From: Hygrophila difformis
Lineage: Eukaryota > Streptophyta > Magnoliopsida > Lamiales > Acanthaceae
NCBI GenBank assembly: GCA_030278955.1
Contig: JAOANR010000004.1
Coordinates: 56,755,120-56,819,119, forward strand
Direction of reading: 5' to 3'
Length of the DNA stretch: 64,000 bases
In this document: positions 39,383 through 52,683 of the stretch, in pieces
Layout of the letters: each line of letters opens with the position of its first letter
Position numbering within the stretch: position 1 is the stretch's first letter
The notes under the pieces: model-generated
What the model was told of the DNA's origin: nothing
Seen by the model: the letters and a program-made list of their open reading frames with translations, nothing else
Database searches by the model: none
Translations under genes and position numbers: made by a program

Positions 39383-39994
39383 TATAAAAGTTCAAATATT
39401 TTATTTATTTCTCTTTACCATTTATTTGTATTCTAAACAAATACTAATAAATAAATATTTTACATAACGGATTTTTTGTTTGAGTAAAACCCATTTTCAT
39501 CATATTATATGGAAATTTGTTATAAATTCTACTTTATCACCACCTTTATAATACGGAGAGAAAAAAAATTTTGAAAAAAAAAAAATTCTTCTGAAATATC
39601 CACGCGCGAGAGATTGGAAATGAAGTAGATCTTATTTGGAACTTTTGTGAAACATGCATGAATGTTTGTAACTATTTTTTTTATGAATGTAATTAGTTGC
39701 TTTTTGTTGTTTTGAAAAATATTTTATTTTGAATTAATTTTTATGCTTAGTTTTTTTTTAAATATGTAATTTCACAATTTTCGTTCCATTTTTTTCATGT
39801 AATTTAGAATTCTCGGTTTGGTTTTCGTTTTATCGATTTTCAAAATTTTAACAAAATTTTTATTTTTCGATTTGATTTGATTCAATTTTTACTAAAAATT
39901 TCAGTTATTCAATTTAGTTTAGTTTTAGCCAAACGTACCAACAGTACCAAAATCTCACCCGTAGGCCGTAAGAGAAATTACATTCACCATAAGA

Positions 39995-40111
39995 ATTTTA
40001 TATCTTAGCGACGTAAAATTTTTGGTAAAATTTGGTCATTAAAGAGTTTAGAACCGAAATTCATTAGCTACCACAGTTTTAGCTACCAAATTCACAATTT
40101 TTCTAGCAGTG
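39995..40111. mobile_element. CACTA-type terminal fragment
   Basis: The right edge is AATTTTTCTAGCAGTG, the inverse of CACTGCTAGAAAAATT, a typical CACTA/EnSpm end. Internal words (GGTAGCTAA, CGAAATT) recur in the small element at 52721. The other end is missing. Confidence 0.5.
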
Positions 40112-40192
40112 ATTATATATATACAACATAAATATTTTATTGTTTGAATTGTTTTCTAAATACTATTGTCTTTTAAAGAGATTTCCCTATAC

Positions 40193-40927
40193 GGGGCGTT
40201 TGGTTCGGGGTATCTGAGATTCCCACTGGGAATCTTAGGTAGGGAATGCAACATGTCCATGTTTGGTTCGGGGCATGTTTCATGTGGGAATCTCACATTC
40301 CCACCTCGGTGGGAATGTTGAGTGTTTTAGGTGGGAATCACATTCCCACCTGGAAGGCAAGTAATCTTAGATTACCACCTCCACTTTACCTACTTTTATA
40401 TTAATTTGACTTTTATACCCTCACTTTTTATACTTATTTTATTTTATAAATTTAGATATTTGTATTCTAAAAAGTGATAAATATATGAAATTTAATTTTA
40501 AAAAATAAATTGGAAAATTTTAAATTATTTAAACATATTTTTTAAATATATATATTCTCATATTTTAATATATATTTTTATATTTTTATATATATTCTCA
40601 TATTTTAATATATTCTCATATTAAATAAGTAACTATCAAAGGATAAATTACATATAAAGAATTTTCAATATTTTAAAAAAAAAATCGGCTTAAATATTTT
40701 TATTGTGTAGCAAAATGACATATTTATAACATTCGTTCAATTGAAATTCAGGGACATTATGGTAAATTAATTAGAACTAGAAATCTGAGATTCTCAATCT
40801 AACCAAACACAATAATCTTAAAACATCAAAAAATAAGATTCTCAGCAATCTCATATTCCCAGTAATCTTACATTCCCAGCAATCACATTCCCACTGGTAA
40901 TCTAAGATCTCTCCAACCAAACGCACC
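40193..40927. mobile_element. MITE with GGGGCGTTTGGTT ends (Tourist/Harbinger-like)
   Basis: GGGGCGTTTGGTTCGG on the left pairs with AACCAAACGCACC on the right. Both subterminal zones are dense with GGGAATCT and ATTCCCA words. No clear 3-base target duplication was found, so the superfamily is a guess from the end sequence. Confidence 0.55.
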
Positions 40928-41180
40928 GTTATTTTATCCCCAATAATATCAGTTTATGGATTTTGGGGCATTTTCTTTGTTGTTATATCCTGGGCAAGTC
41001 CAGGGACGTGACGAAAATTACACATTATAATAGTACAGTTAATCATTATTGAGCAATTAAGGGAGCTTGTCTACATATAACGTATTTATATGGAATGTGT
41101 GAATTTTGTTTTGGCACTAATCGTTTTTTGGTTGCTTATCTGGCACAAAATGTTAATTATCGCTCTTACAATATTAAAAT

Positions 41181-42193
41181 TAGAGTGTCAAAACGGGCCC
41201 ACGCGGGCCCCGTGTTTTTGCGGGTTTGAACGGGACGAGCCTAAATGGGACGGGCTCAAAATGTATAGGTCCGACCCGCCCCACATGCGGGTCGTGGGTT
41301 ATGCGGGTCGGCCCGCGGGCTTTTTATTTAAATAATAGTATTATTTTTTTATTTGTAAAAAAATAAAATTTGGATATATTTTTTAATGTATATATTAAAA
41401 ATAAAATAAAGAGATTTATAATTAGTATTTATGATTATAAATAAGTAAGTGTGTATTTATTGGCACTATTTACTTTTATGTGGGTTTGTTGAACAATTAT
41501 TTAGAAGAATTTATGATTATTCAATTTTTAATACTAAAGGAGTATATAATATTTCGCAAAATATAATATGTGTGACAAAAGTTTTATAATTAATGATTGA
41601 ACTGATTAAAATTTTAGGTCTCACAGATGAAGTCTTGATATTGTATTAGGTAAGACTGTCTAAGCATAATTAATTAATTCTATATTTTATTAGGTAAGAT
41701 TGTTTGGACATAATTCAATAAATTTAGTATTTTATTATGTAAGATTGTATTGGCATAATTTATTAATTTATATTTAAAAAATAAATATTTGTCTGTACAC
41801 ATAATTTTTAATAAATAGAATAATAAGGAATTTAAAACTTAAAAACTTGATACCCATAAATTAAATGATCATGGAAATATTAGAAGAGACAGATAATTCA
41901 ATATGCAATCAATTCAATAATTTAAAGGTTTAATGACATTATGCTAAACATTCATACTAAAAAATAATAAATTCAATCGATGGACAACGTAAATTAAAAA
42001 AAAAAAAAAAAACTGAAAGCCCGCGGGTAGGCCCGCCCTCGCCGCGGGCCTAACCCGCAAAAGCCCGCCCCGCCGCGGGTTGGGCCCGTTGAGGCCTGCA
42101 TTTAAACTGGCCTCTAAAAATTGAGACCGCCCCGCATGTTTTACCTTGCGGGACGGGCCGGCCCAACGGGCTAAGCCCGTTTTGACAGGTCTA
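41181..42193. mobile_element. Non-autonomous hAT-type element B (1013 bp)
   Basis: Ends TAGAGTGTCAAAACGGGCC and CCCGTTTTGACAGGTCTA are inverted; the flanks carry an exact 8-base duplication ATTAAAAT (41173-41180 and 42194-42201). The outer ~160 bases at both ends are packed with GCGGGCC and GGCCCGC words, in sharp contrast to the AT-rich centre. No transposase. Confidence 0.85.
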
Positions 42194-42201
42194 ATTAAAA
42201 T

Positions 42202-42989
42202 GATTTACTCATTTAAGATTGCTCGATCCTTAAATGCCATCAGATGCTGATAAACTATTTACTATTCTCCCCTTTACAAAAAATTCTTGAGTTCGGTCAA
42301 TTACAAAAAAATAACTGCTATGTATTTAAAAACAGCCTCCATATATGTGATGAGAGTAATGTTTCGTGTGGTGGAAAAATATGTTATAAGAAAAATATTT
42401 TATGTGATGGAGAACTGCTTTATGTGATATCTATAGGTGCAGACTTTATAAGTGGTTGTACCGTAACCGGATTGATTTAGAATAAATATGATTTATGAAA
42501 TACGGAGTACTCTATGAATTTGACATGTAGGATGGGAAATTTGGGCTTACATTGAAGCCCCTTCAAAAGTAGGCCAACTTTGGGCTTCAAATAATTGTCG
42601 GCCCAATTTCACCCCATGAAGATTCAGTACACTTTTAGATATGCCATTTTGTATGGGCTGGGCTTACAGTTCAATAGTCTTTAGATGTGGTATTACTTTT
42701 AAATTAAATTTATAGTATTCTTAAACTTTTACACAATAACGTAATATAATATCTTTAAATTTGATGAAGAACAAATTAGAAAGGAGAGAATGAACACACT
42801 TATAACTAGAACTATATAGAAGCACAAAAGAATGAAGCAAAGCACCTTTGTTGTAATGCTTCAAAGATATACTACAATCATACATATATTATTTTAGAGG
42901 TACAAAAATTAGCCTCTCATAGAAAAACCCCTGACAAGTCACAAGTCACAAGTCACAACATACATATATGTAATTAAATATATGTAGTC
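42202..42989. other. 3' flank of the sulfate transporter gene
   Basis: No gene. A short plus-strand frame (42244-42480) has no recognisable domain. The portion next to 42990 is likely the transporter 3' UTR. Confidence 0.4.
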
Positions 42990-45900
42990 TCACACATTGT
43001 TGCAATATTTTTGGGATCCATCATCATCAAAGGTCTTGCAAGAATGGAGCATATAGGTGCATGCTCCAACAGCCTCTTCAACTGTCACAAACATCCACTC
43101 ATGTCCTATTGTTTCCAAAAATTGTGATTTATTCAATTTCTTCATCACCTCTGCCCCTGGATTTGCCAAAGCTAGCTGCAATTTCACAATTAAATAAACA
43201 ATATTAGCACTACAATTTAATATAAGTACAAAATTAGTTAGCTTTATTTTTTTAAGTTCTAATTAGGGGGGAAAAACGAACCTTGAGGTCTCTTCGGTCA
43301 ATGATCTTTTTAACCTCTTCAAGCATATTTATCCCACTCGTATCAATGTTTCCCACAGCTGCCATGCAAACATGGGAAAAAATTATTTATATTTTCATTT
43401 GAAAAATCTACCTTTTTAAATTCAAAATCGAGCAAACAAAATTTATTAATTAGAACTCACCACTCATGTCAAGTATAACATACTGCAATCCCATTTCTCC
43501 CGATGACTTCAACTTGTCTTCCTCATCATTAATCCATCTTTCGATTCTGCAAACATTAAATATACATCAATAAAAAAAAAAATACTATAAATTCTGTTAA
43601 ACTTGTTTTTGCAATTTTCCTAATGCTCTATAGAGACGTTTGGGAGGCACCAGATCTGCTCACTCCCAAACAGTCCGCCCCATATTCTATTGTAAATATT
43701 CGTTTGTTTAATTTTTGCATCATATACACATAATTAATACTACCTTTCTCTCAAATAGTTTGAATTAGCAAAGTAGATCGGCGCATCAATCTCAAGTATA
43801 AGAACTCCTGGAACGGTCTTTGTGTTGGGATAATGGTCGACGTTTCTGTAAGCTTTCGAGTCAGGGATGTTGCCGAGGACCACGGTCCTCGGCCGCGCCA
43901 CAAAAAGTAGGACCCTCATAATAGACAGCCCGATCTGCATTTTCCATCACACTTTTATTCAGTTTTGTTGAAATTAATTTTTAAAATTACTACAAGTATG
44001 TGTGAGTGTGTAAATGTGTTGGAGAGAGATGTAGTTAGTTTACCGCCAAGACCAAGCCAATTTCAATGTTGGCGAAAACGACGCCGACATAAGCGGTGAT
44101 GCAGACGAGGAAGTCGAACTTGTCGACACGCCAGAGATGGATGGCGGCTTGGTAGTCGATGAGGCCAAGCATGGCAGAGATGATGATGGAGGATAGGACA
44201 ACGAGGGGAGTGTAATAGAATAATGGGGTCAGGAATAGGAGCGTTATCATCACCGCCACCGCCATCACTATATTGGAAACTGCAGTTTTGCATCCCGCGT
44301 TGAAGTTCACCGCCGATCGCGAAAATGGCCCTGACAACATATATATATGTGAAAACAATTGTAATTATACTACTATATTGTTTCAATTTCCGAGAATAAA
44401 TTAGTGTACATAACAAAAGAATTTGTTGTTATACTTATATTAGTGTGAATATATATACCTGCAGTGAGGTAGCAAGAAGTGCAAGAACCAACAATGTTCA
44501 TGGCGCCCATAGCAATCATTTCTTTGTTCCCATCGATGTGGTAATTCTTGAACATTGCAAAGCTTCTCCCCACCGCTATTCCCTCCTGCACCATTATGAT
44601 TATAATAATTTCTTAATTAATATTGTGTACGCATTTTATATGCCCCAAAAATTAAAATTTAAATTTAAATAAGTACTCACAGCAAGAGCAATAATGCCCG
44701 TGACGATGCCAGCTTTGATCGCACCACTGAGATATTTGGACTCAAAATTGATATCCTTAAGGGAAGATGGGTTTATCCCTTTCTTCAGCTCCCCTATCTG
44801 CAATTATTTATTAATCCACACAATTATTAAATATTTTTCTCAAAACAAGTTTTTAATTAGTTAATTAATAAATAGAATTAATTATATACGTACCACTTGG
44901 ACACCATTTTTGTCAGCATGGGTGAGGAACACGAAAAGGCTTGCTAATATCACAGATGTCAGAGGGGCCATTGCTGATATCCAGAATAGCTTTGGCTTCT
45001 TCTTGCTCTGCAATTTATAATTAATTAAGTAGTAATTAGAAATAAATACTTATATAATACGTTGAGTAATAGTATTAATTAATTTGTGGTATAGTTATTT
45101 ATTACACTTACAAAGTATCTGGCAAGAAGCATGTACGAGAGGAAAATACATCCCAGCAGAGCACTTTCCCATTTCCACTGCAAATTAATTACAATAAAAA
45201 TTAATACTACTAATTAAGTAAATAAATTGAATTAAACAAAACACAAATTAATTAATCTTTGAATGTATAGTGACGGAGTGGTCCACTCCTCTCCATTTAT
45301 TTTTATTTTTTTGGCGACATATATATAGAGGAAAGGGAAACCCACTAATAATATACACTCCAATAATCATGTAATGTGTCCAATGGAATGAAGAGCCGTG
45401 CAAAGTGAAAAGATAGGAAATTTATTATTTTTTTTTCATTTTTTAAATATGTTGGCGGAAATTAGAGCAATTACGTTTTCGTTGATTAATTAGGTTTGAA
45501 TTATTAATGCCAAATACATATATGCAGCATGTATATTGTGTACTAATTGAAAATGAGTTACTAGTATATATAATTAGCTATTACAACTTAAAGTACCTAA
45601 GAAACCTATGTATTGATATATACATATTCATGGCTCACAAAAAACTGTGGGGATGATAATGAAAAGGACCCAAACCCAATCTGAATGAGGCAACAAGACA
45701 CACACACACACACACACAAATATATACGTCTAAACATTAAGAAGTCTTAATGATTACAAATAAAACCAAACGAAATCAAATCATACTGCTGTGCTAAAGT
45801 TGTAATATATCAAGATAGAAATTCTGAAGAAATGAAATAAACTCAGGCGTTGATTAATTGTTCTATTATCTTTTATTAACGAAATTAAAAGCATCTTAAC

Positions 45901-46296
45901 TAATCTATAAAGAGGCTTTTAATTTCATAAATACTCCGCAACACTTATGGACAGCAGCTCCCATAAATAAAATTGCATTTAAAAAAAATATTGAAGTACT
46001 ATTAATTGCTATAAGTAAACCTAATTGTAATAGTCTCATTCATTATTGAGTTCATGCATATCCCAGATTATTTGTTAATTGTTACAAAACAAATACTAGT
46101 AGTATTCCACATTCATATCCTTATCATATACTACTACTGTACTATGAAAATGCATTCATAATCATATACTTATAGAGTAGTATAATATAGGACGACATAG
46201 TGGGCTATATAACTAGTAATTTAATTACTATATATATATAGGCGCGCGGAAGAAATTAAAGTCACGCAGACCTCGTATGTATATATGCATGTAATT

Positions 46297-46335
<39 letters not shown>

Positions 46336-47499
46336 AGAAAAAAGTACCTGATGAACTTGGGTGAAAACTGATCTCATGACAGAGATAATGTCGGTGGCAG
46401 TAGTGAAATGGTTGAGACCAAAAATGCCTTTGAGCTGCTGCAGGCACACCACCGTGGCTGCTCCCCCCATAAACCCTACTATTGTTGCATGCGATAGAAA
46501 ATCCACTATAAACCCTAACCTGCACATTATTTTTAACGTTACTATTAATTAATTATATATACATATGTAATCACAAACAATCATTTAACAATTCATTTTT
46601 ATATGATAGACCAGCTCAAGTGCCCATCCATCATCATATGCATAGTACATATTCATGTGCCATAACAAGACAAAGTTGTTGGGGAATTTCCCTAAACTGG
46701 AAAAATCGACAGAGATTTGCCACGACAGCGAAATCATATGCATAATGCATCATCCCTCCCATTTGTTTAATTTTTTTATATTATTACTATTATTATTTAG
46801 GTTTTGATTAAATTTAATAATATATATAATTCCATGTTACAAAATGTATGAACCTGAAAATCCCCAAGGCAGCTTGGAACAGGCCGGCGAAAAAGGTGGC
46901 CGTAAACGCCAAGTGAAGAAACAGCGTCGGATTCTCGTTCGGTTTCACCACATCGCTCAGCATCGATCCCAGCAGCAGCGATCCAACCGCCACCGTCCCC
47001 ACTGCCATATCCTTCGAGCTTCCCATTACCGCGTATATCAATGGCGGAACGAAGCTTGAATCTGCCCCCATATTATTATTATAAAAACAATTACTTCATT
47101 CTTCTTCTTCAAAGAAGAAAAATATAGCAGCTGCGAAAAAAGCACGAGTCGAAACTTACAGAGGCCGAGAATTGGGGGCAAATTGGCGAGCTTCGCGTAG
47201 CTGATGCCCTGCGGGATGGCCAGGCTGGCAATGGTGATTCCGGCGATGACGTCGGATTTAAAGAACCCTAGGGAGTAGCGCGGTCCCCATTCGAAGATCG
47301 GGAACAAGTACTGCAGCGCCAGGACGAGCTTCCGCCGCGGCGGCTGGTTTTTGAACTGCCGGAGAGGGTCGTCGGGGAAGAAAGTTTCCTTAAGTGTGCT
47401 GCGGAGCGACTTCACGAACGGCTGAGGGGGAGGGATGGCCACTCCGCGGAGGCCGCCGGCGTTGGTGGCGGTGGATTCGTCGGCGCCGGCGTTTCCCAT
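42990..47499 (-). CDS. SULTR3;1: Sulfate transporter, SULTR3;1-type, complete 12-exon gene
   Basis: Exons (minus): 47160-47499, 46854-47061, 46348-46519, 45112-45177, 44894-45007, 44681-44797, 44459-44585, 44044-44330, 43744-43934, 43461-43546, 43282-43358, 42990-43175. They sum to 1971 nt, 656 aa, every junction in phase; Arabidopsis SULTR3;1 is 658 aa. The SLC26 family signature is clear: SDVIAGITIASLAIPQGISY, AKLANLPPILGLYSSFVPP, the TM core GFIVDFLSHATIVGFMGGAA and GPFSRSAVNFNAGCKTAVSN. About 12 membrane spans are followed by a STAS domain from about residue 520 (LQYVILDMSAVGNIDTSGIN). SULTR3 members move sulfate with protons; SULTR3;1 has been linked to plastid sulfate uptake and cysteine and ABA production. 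Intron 3 is the longest and starts with a poly-T run on the coding strand. Confidence 0.95.
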
Positions 47500-47634
47500 A
47501 ATTGATTAATGAGTTCCCCCTTGCAGTGTTTAGTGATCTTTTTTTAAAGTGTATAATTAGGGATTAGGAAAGGGAAAAGGGGAATAATGTGGTGAGTAAG
47601 GATGTGTTTGGCAGAGTGGAAATAGAAGGGGGGG

Positions 47635-47643
47635 AATTTATAG
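47635..47643 (-). promoter_or_regulatory. Putative TATA box of the sulfate transporter gene
   Basis: The minus strand reads CACTCTATAAATTCCC about 140 bases before the ATG. Sequence and spacing fit a TATA box with a leader of about 110 nt. Confidence 0.45.
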
Positions 47644-47882
47644 AGTGGGAGAGGGGATCAGTGAAGGTATCTGCGTGGGGACGAGAAACGTGATTCGTGA
47701 CACAAACAAGGCACATGCGTGGGGTAGACGGTAAGTAGTACACGGTCCAATTACTCCCCAGTACAATCTCTCTGTCTATATATTGCCCAAGCAATTATAT
47801 GCTGCCACCTAATATTAGTATTTAAGAAAAAAAAAAAGGGAAAAAGAAAGAATAATTTGGCTCTATATTTAAATTTGAAATA

Positions 47883-48142
47883 CTTCCTCCGTTTTTATAT
47901 AGTTGTAACATTTGTATAGTTGTTATTATTCACTAAGTAATTTTGATTCAAATTTTTAACACAGTTATACAAGATAAAACATAATCAAGTGAGATCTTGT
48001 TAGATTCGTCTAATCGTGTAGTTTTAGAATATCAAATTTTTATAATTTTTACTTTTACACAATTTGAGATATTAAACATTAAAAATATATATTGGATAAC
48101 GTGAAATGTAGGAATGTTATAACTTTTAAAAAACGGAGGGAG
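47883..48142. mobile_element. Stowaway-like MITE S6 (260 bp) in the transporter promoter region
   Basis: CTTCCTCCGTTTTT and AAAAACGGAGGGAG beside TA, with the CAAGTGAGATCTTGTTAGAT core. It sits about 380 bases upstream of the SULTR start codon. Confidence 0.83.
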
Positions 48143-49176
48143 TAATAATTAGGATGTAGATTAAATATATTATCTTGAATTGACGAACGGTGAAAAATTG
48201 AAAGAATCAAGCTCGTTACCCCAAAAATGTGGTAAAAAGGAATCCCGTTCATATATCTATTTACAAAAATGGAATATTATTTTTAAGAATTTGAGCAGAA
48301 AAACTCGAGAGGGTAAATTATCTATATTATCTTATATATTTTATTAATTTATTATATTTATGTTTGTACATTTGCTATTTAATTTTTTCTAGTATAATTA
48401 TTTTTGGGTATTAAGATTTTTTTGGAAAAAACAGTTGAGTGCTTTCGAAGATTCAATATTAGTTATTATTACATATTTTTAGGTTGTTCAGAAAAAAAAA
48501 AATATTAATTATTACTTCATGTTTAAAGAATCAATTAATTTGATTTAATTTGTCTCAAATTGGGATGGAGGCTTGACCATTTTTTTTCCCAACTTCCAAT
48601 CTAATGATTAATAGTTGAGGGTTCAAATATTCATTCGGATTTCTATAATTTCTTTCATAATTTATTTGATATAGGCTCTCGCCACTCTTTAGCAATGGGA
48701 ACAAAAATTTGAAGGCTGTAATTAATTTTTTTCGGTAATCTTCAAAATGGGGCCGGGATCCTCACTTCATACTTTAAATAAGATAAGAAAATAAGGACGA
48801 TAGTAGACAGCAGTAGGGGCAAATATTGAGATCGTAGTATCCAAGTAGAATTAGTGAATACATTAATTAATATATATTTAGGCATTGATGATACATAATT
48901 AATTAGGTGGTCACTAATTGCATAAGTACATAGATCTGCTTGCATATACTTCAATTAGGGGGTTATCAAACCATCCACACAGGCAATGGATTACGGGCTA
49001 CTATACACAAGGCACAGTCCTACATATACAAGTATTCAATTGCACAAATTAAAGGGCACCTTCTTAATTACCCAAACAATAAAAAATAAGAAAAATAAAA
49101 AATTAAAGGACACCTGGGACTCATTGCTAATTAACCCCAAGGACACAACATTATGATTTATGAGGCAAACTATAAC

Positions 49177-49224
<48 letters not shown>

Positions 49225-49227
49225 TAC
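48143..49227. other. AT-rich intergenic DNA with TTA microsatellite
   Basis: No gene. A (TTA)n run lies at about 49178-49222, immediately left of the decayed MITE S7. Confidence 0.45.
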
Positions 49228-49385
49228 TACATTCGTCCCATTCAATATGTCTGGTTACTGTTGGGAACAAGATTAAAGTAGAGTTGATTTGTGAATATAT
49301 GATGTGATCCACATAGTTGTTAGAGAGAAAAATTATTTTTATTTATAGAAATAAACATTTGTGGTGAAACATCATCACTTTGTAT
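49228..49385. mobile_element. Decayed Stowaway-like MITE S7
   Basis: The left end is a worn CATTCGTCCCATTCAA. The interior (GTTACTGTTGGGAACA, CACATAGTTGTTAGAG) matches S2. The right end has drifted too far to place exactly. Confidence 0.55.
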
Positions 49386-49907
49386 AATATATGACGACTA
49401 GCTAGCTAACTATAGACAAGGAATTTATTTCGACTAATTTAATTTAGGCCCTATTATTACTTTAAGACCTAATTAACTCCTTTTGTTCAAAATAATACCA
49501 CAAAAATTTCGGTCATGAGTTTTCTTATTACATTATTTTATTTTATTTAATTAATTACATATTCAACTAGAATCATTGCATATATAATCGATAACTTTTT
49601 TTATTTGTTTATACTTAAAATAAAATTAATTATAATTATTTAATAAAAAAAGGTGAAAACATTTGTGCAAACAAGGCAATGATTTTAAAATAATTAATTA
49701 AATTTATTTTAACTGGATATTTGTGGTGTGTAGTGTGTACCATCCCAAACCTAACTGCACCAACTTGTCTGTCTGATACTTCGTAAGTGGAAACCTAACA
49801 TATACGTACGTTGTCAAATTCCTTCTCAACATAAAATAATGACCGACGACAACAAACAAGAAACAAATTATATTCCTCCTTTATTTTCTTAAACGGTCAG
49901 TTTTATA

Positions 49908-50457
49908 CTCCCTCCGTCCCGCGAAGTTTGACATGTTTTCTTTTGGGCACAGTAATTTAGGTAGTGAGGTTTAGTAGTTTTTTTGAGGAAATTTTCTTTA
50001 TTAATACAAATAGAACCAATTCCAGTGAGGTTTAGTAGTTAAAGTGGTGTGAGTGTTTGTATTTAAGATTCTAATAAATTTTGATACTGTTTATTATTTA
50101 ACTTTGATTTAATATTATCGTAATGATGTAATTAGAGAAAAATAATCAATTATGGTCTTGTTAGAAACGTCTAATCATGTAGTTTTAGAATATATTTTTT
50201 ATACAATTTTTATCTGTACTAATTTTGAAATATTAAGAATTAAAAAAATACAAGGGACTTTGTATATAATAGTACAATTGTATTGGAATTTGTGTAGAAT
50301 AGTAAAAGTGATTACTTTTAATGGGATTTGACAATAATTAAAATTCTAATCAAATTTATATTAATTTAATTTATCTTAAAATGGAAAGGTGTCAAACTTC
50401 GTGGAACACCCAAAAAAAGGAACATGTGTCAAACTTCGTGGAACGGATAGGAGGGAG
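49908..50457. mobile_element. Large Stowaway-like MITE S8 (550 bp)
   Basis: CTCCCTCCGTCCCGCGAAG on the left and CGGATAGGAGGGAG on the right, beside TA. The right end repeats TGTCAAACTTCGTGGAAC twice, suggesting internal duplication or a nested copy. The TCTTGTTAGAAACGTCTAATC core is present. Confidence 0.72.
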
Positions 50458-52090
50458 TACCATTAAGATCAATTGGGTTTAATAATTTATTTTTATATTT
50501 GATAAAATAAAGTAATTGAGAAACTAGGAGAAAGCGTGGGATATAAGAGGAAATGTAATAAAAAAAAAAAATTATTAAAGAAATCTGTCAAATGGTATTT
50601 AGTAAACATGATAAAATATTAAAAGAAATAAACAGAGTAGAAAATAACTAAATCAAAGAAAGGAGTAAAGATGCAGACTGTAGTCAACGCAAAGTCAAAA
50701 TTGAAAATATTACGTGGCAAATTTTGACTGAAGGAAAATGCAAACCACACACGGTCCTCTCCGCACTACGACTGGATCCAGTGCTTCCACCTCTGTACTC
50801 CCATCTGGTTAGCCACTCAAAACACACCACGTGGCCACGCTGGCCGCACCCGTCTTCAGATGGGCCCACCCGCCAGCTTCATTGTCATTTATCGAATTTT
50901 GGGATGTCAATGGCATCTGCTTCCAGAAATGCATTAATAATTTCCCTGGTTTTTTTCTTTATTTAAGAAATAATATTAATGTTGTAAATTATAATCGAAT
51001 TAAATATTAATTTACAATGTTAGTTCAATTTTATTAGGTTTAAATAGCAGCCGCAGACCGCAGTTGCGTATATGGGAAGAGAAGTTGTGCTAGTAGAACT
51101 GCTCAACCGCATGAGTATGTGCAAAAAATGATAATTGCAGTATATCTAGAAAATTATTGCAATGATTTATTGCATTATCGTATCTTTTTTTTTTTTTACT
51201 TAAAAAACATTATAATAAGTACTAATAAACATTAAATTTCAGAAATATATTTGAAATTAGACAGCACTATAATTTTCTGTTATATTTTGTGAATGAGTAT
51301 GGTGTGAAGTCGTGGTAGCAATAATTGCAGTACATGGGTGTCGTGTCAAGTCAATTGAAAGTAAGGGTTTGACCAAACAATCCAAGTGGTGGTGTAATGA
51401 AGTACTACTATTAAAGTCAATTCTGCAACTTGCTGTTACCAAAGTGGCAATGATCTCTCACTCGAAATATGTAGTATTACGTGATACGATAAAATTCGAA
51501 TTTTGAATAAAATTTGGCAAAAATTAAAGTTTGATACAAAGACATACTTCTTGATGAATTTGTGGATCGCAAGGATACGGCTATATAATTATGATAACTG
51601 ATAAACAACACTGGATTTAGATAATTACATTAGAAATCAACACTTTCAATTATATTATTAAAACGAATATTTTAAATAATTATTTAACATATTTATAATA
51701 TGAATTCATATTTCTTCGCCAAAAAAAAAATCATATTTGTTCAATATATATATATATAAGGTATAAATACAGAGTGCTATCTTGTAGTAATGTACAAGCA
51801 GGTATTAATATATTCAATATATAATTTTAAAAAAGAAATATATAGAAATTAAATAGTATTGATAGTAGTATAATAGTAATAGTGATAGACACGGGCATAT
51901 AGACACACGACATAACATGATAGCTATTGATCTTACACCACTAAAGTAATTAACATTTTAGAATTGTTATCATCAAATTATTAAAGTATACCAAACATGA
52001 GCATGCAATATTAGAGCTCACAATAATATCCAAAAATGAATGCTTAATTTGATATCAGCCTTGATGAATGAATAAATGCCATTTTGCCCA
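50458..52090. other. Intergenic DNA with an isolated GC-rich island
   Basis: Mostly AT-rich. The segment 50730-50885 is markedly GC-richer and holds a G-box-type CCACGTGG at about 50828-50835. It has a short plus-strand frame (50724-50966) with no recognisable domain. No gene is adjacent. Confidence 0.4.
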
Positions 52091-52097
52091 CCCTATT

Positions 52098-52099
<2 letters not shown>

Positions 52100-52161
<62 letters not shown>
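52100..52161. repeat. Compound (CT)n(AT)n microsatellite
   Basis: About twenty CT units run directly into about ten AT units. Two further microsatellites of ATA/ATT type lie at 52455-52493 and 52526-52577, again complementary to each other. Confidence 0.92.
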
Positions 52162-52451
52162 CTATAATAGTATATTTATTGTTAATTTTAGCACATACCA
52201 AAAAATGCAGCATGTATGTATGTCCTATTTTAGTGATACTATTATATGTTAGCTTAGTAAAATATATATACCCATGATATGTAAATGTATGATAGATGAA
52301 TAATAGTGAATGAGGTGCCATTGAATTTGAAATTATTAATTAATGTAAGAAAGGAGGGAGACAAGGATCACTTGGTTTCCCTCCCCTTTTCATTTTCTCC
52401 CACCAATAATTCCTTTCCTGCCTTCTGTATTATATATATGCATTATAAATT

Positions 52452-52494
<43 letters not shown>

Positions 52495-52524
52495 TATTTG
52501 CATTCTTTATTCTATATTTGCATT

Positions 52525-52582
<58 letters not shown>

Positions 52583-52621
52583 TGTTTTCTATAACCACTT
52601 TCAATGTCAACCTTTAATAAT

Positions 52622-52683
52622 TTGTGTGGCATGGACTCTCACCACCCTTTTCTCAAGCCTTTAATGGCTCCTCCAAAAAAAAC
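52622..52683 (+). mobile_element. Headless SINE copy (3' part only)
   Basis: TTGTGTGGCATGGACTCTCACC matches in shorter form the tail of the SINE at 38928, and ends in an A-run. An exact 11-base duplication CCTTTAATAAT (52611-52621 and 52684-52694) brackets it, so the 5' truncation happened at insertion rather than later. Confidence 0.72.

Noticed and set aside
42244..42480. Cys-containing 78-codon plus-strand frame
   Set aside because: No signal peptide or domain; it lies in the AT-rich flank of the transporter gene.
50724..50966. 80-codon plus-strand frame in the GC-rich island
   Set aside because: Its openness follows from GC content; the string shows no domain and ends in a hydrophobic run from AT-rich DNA.
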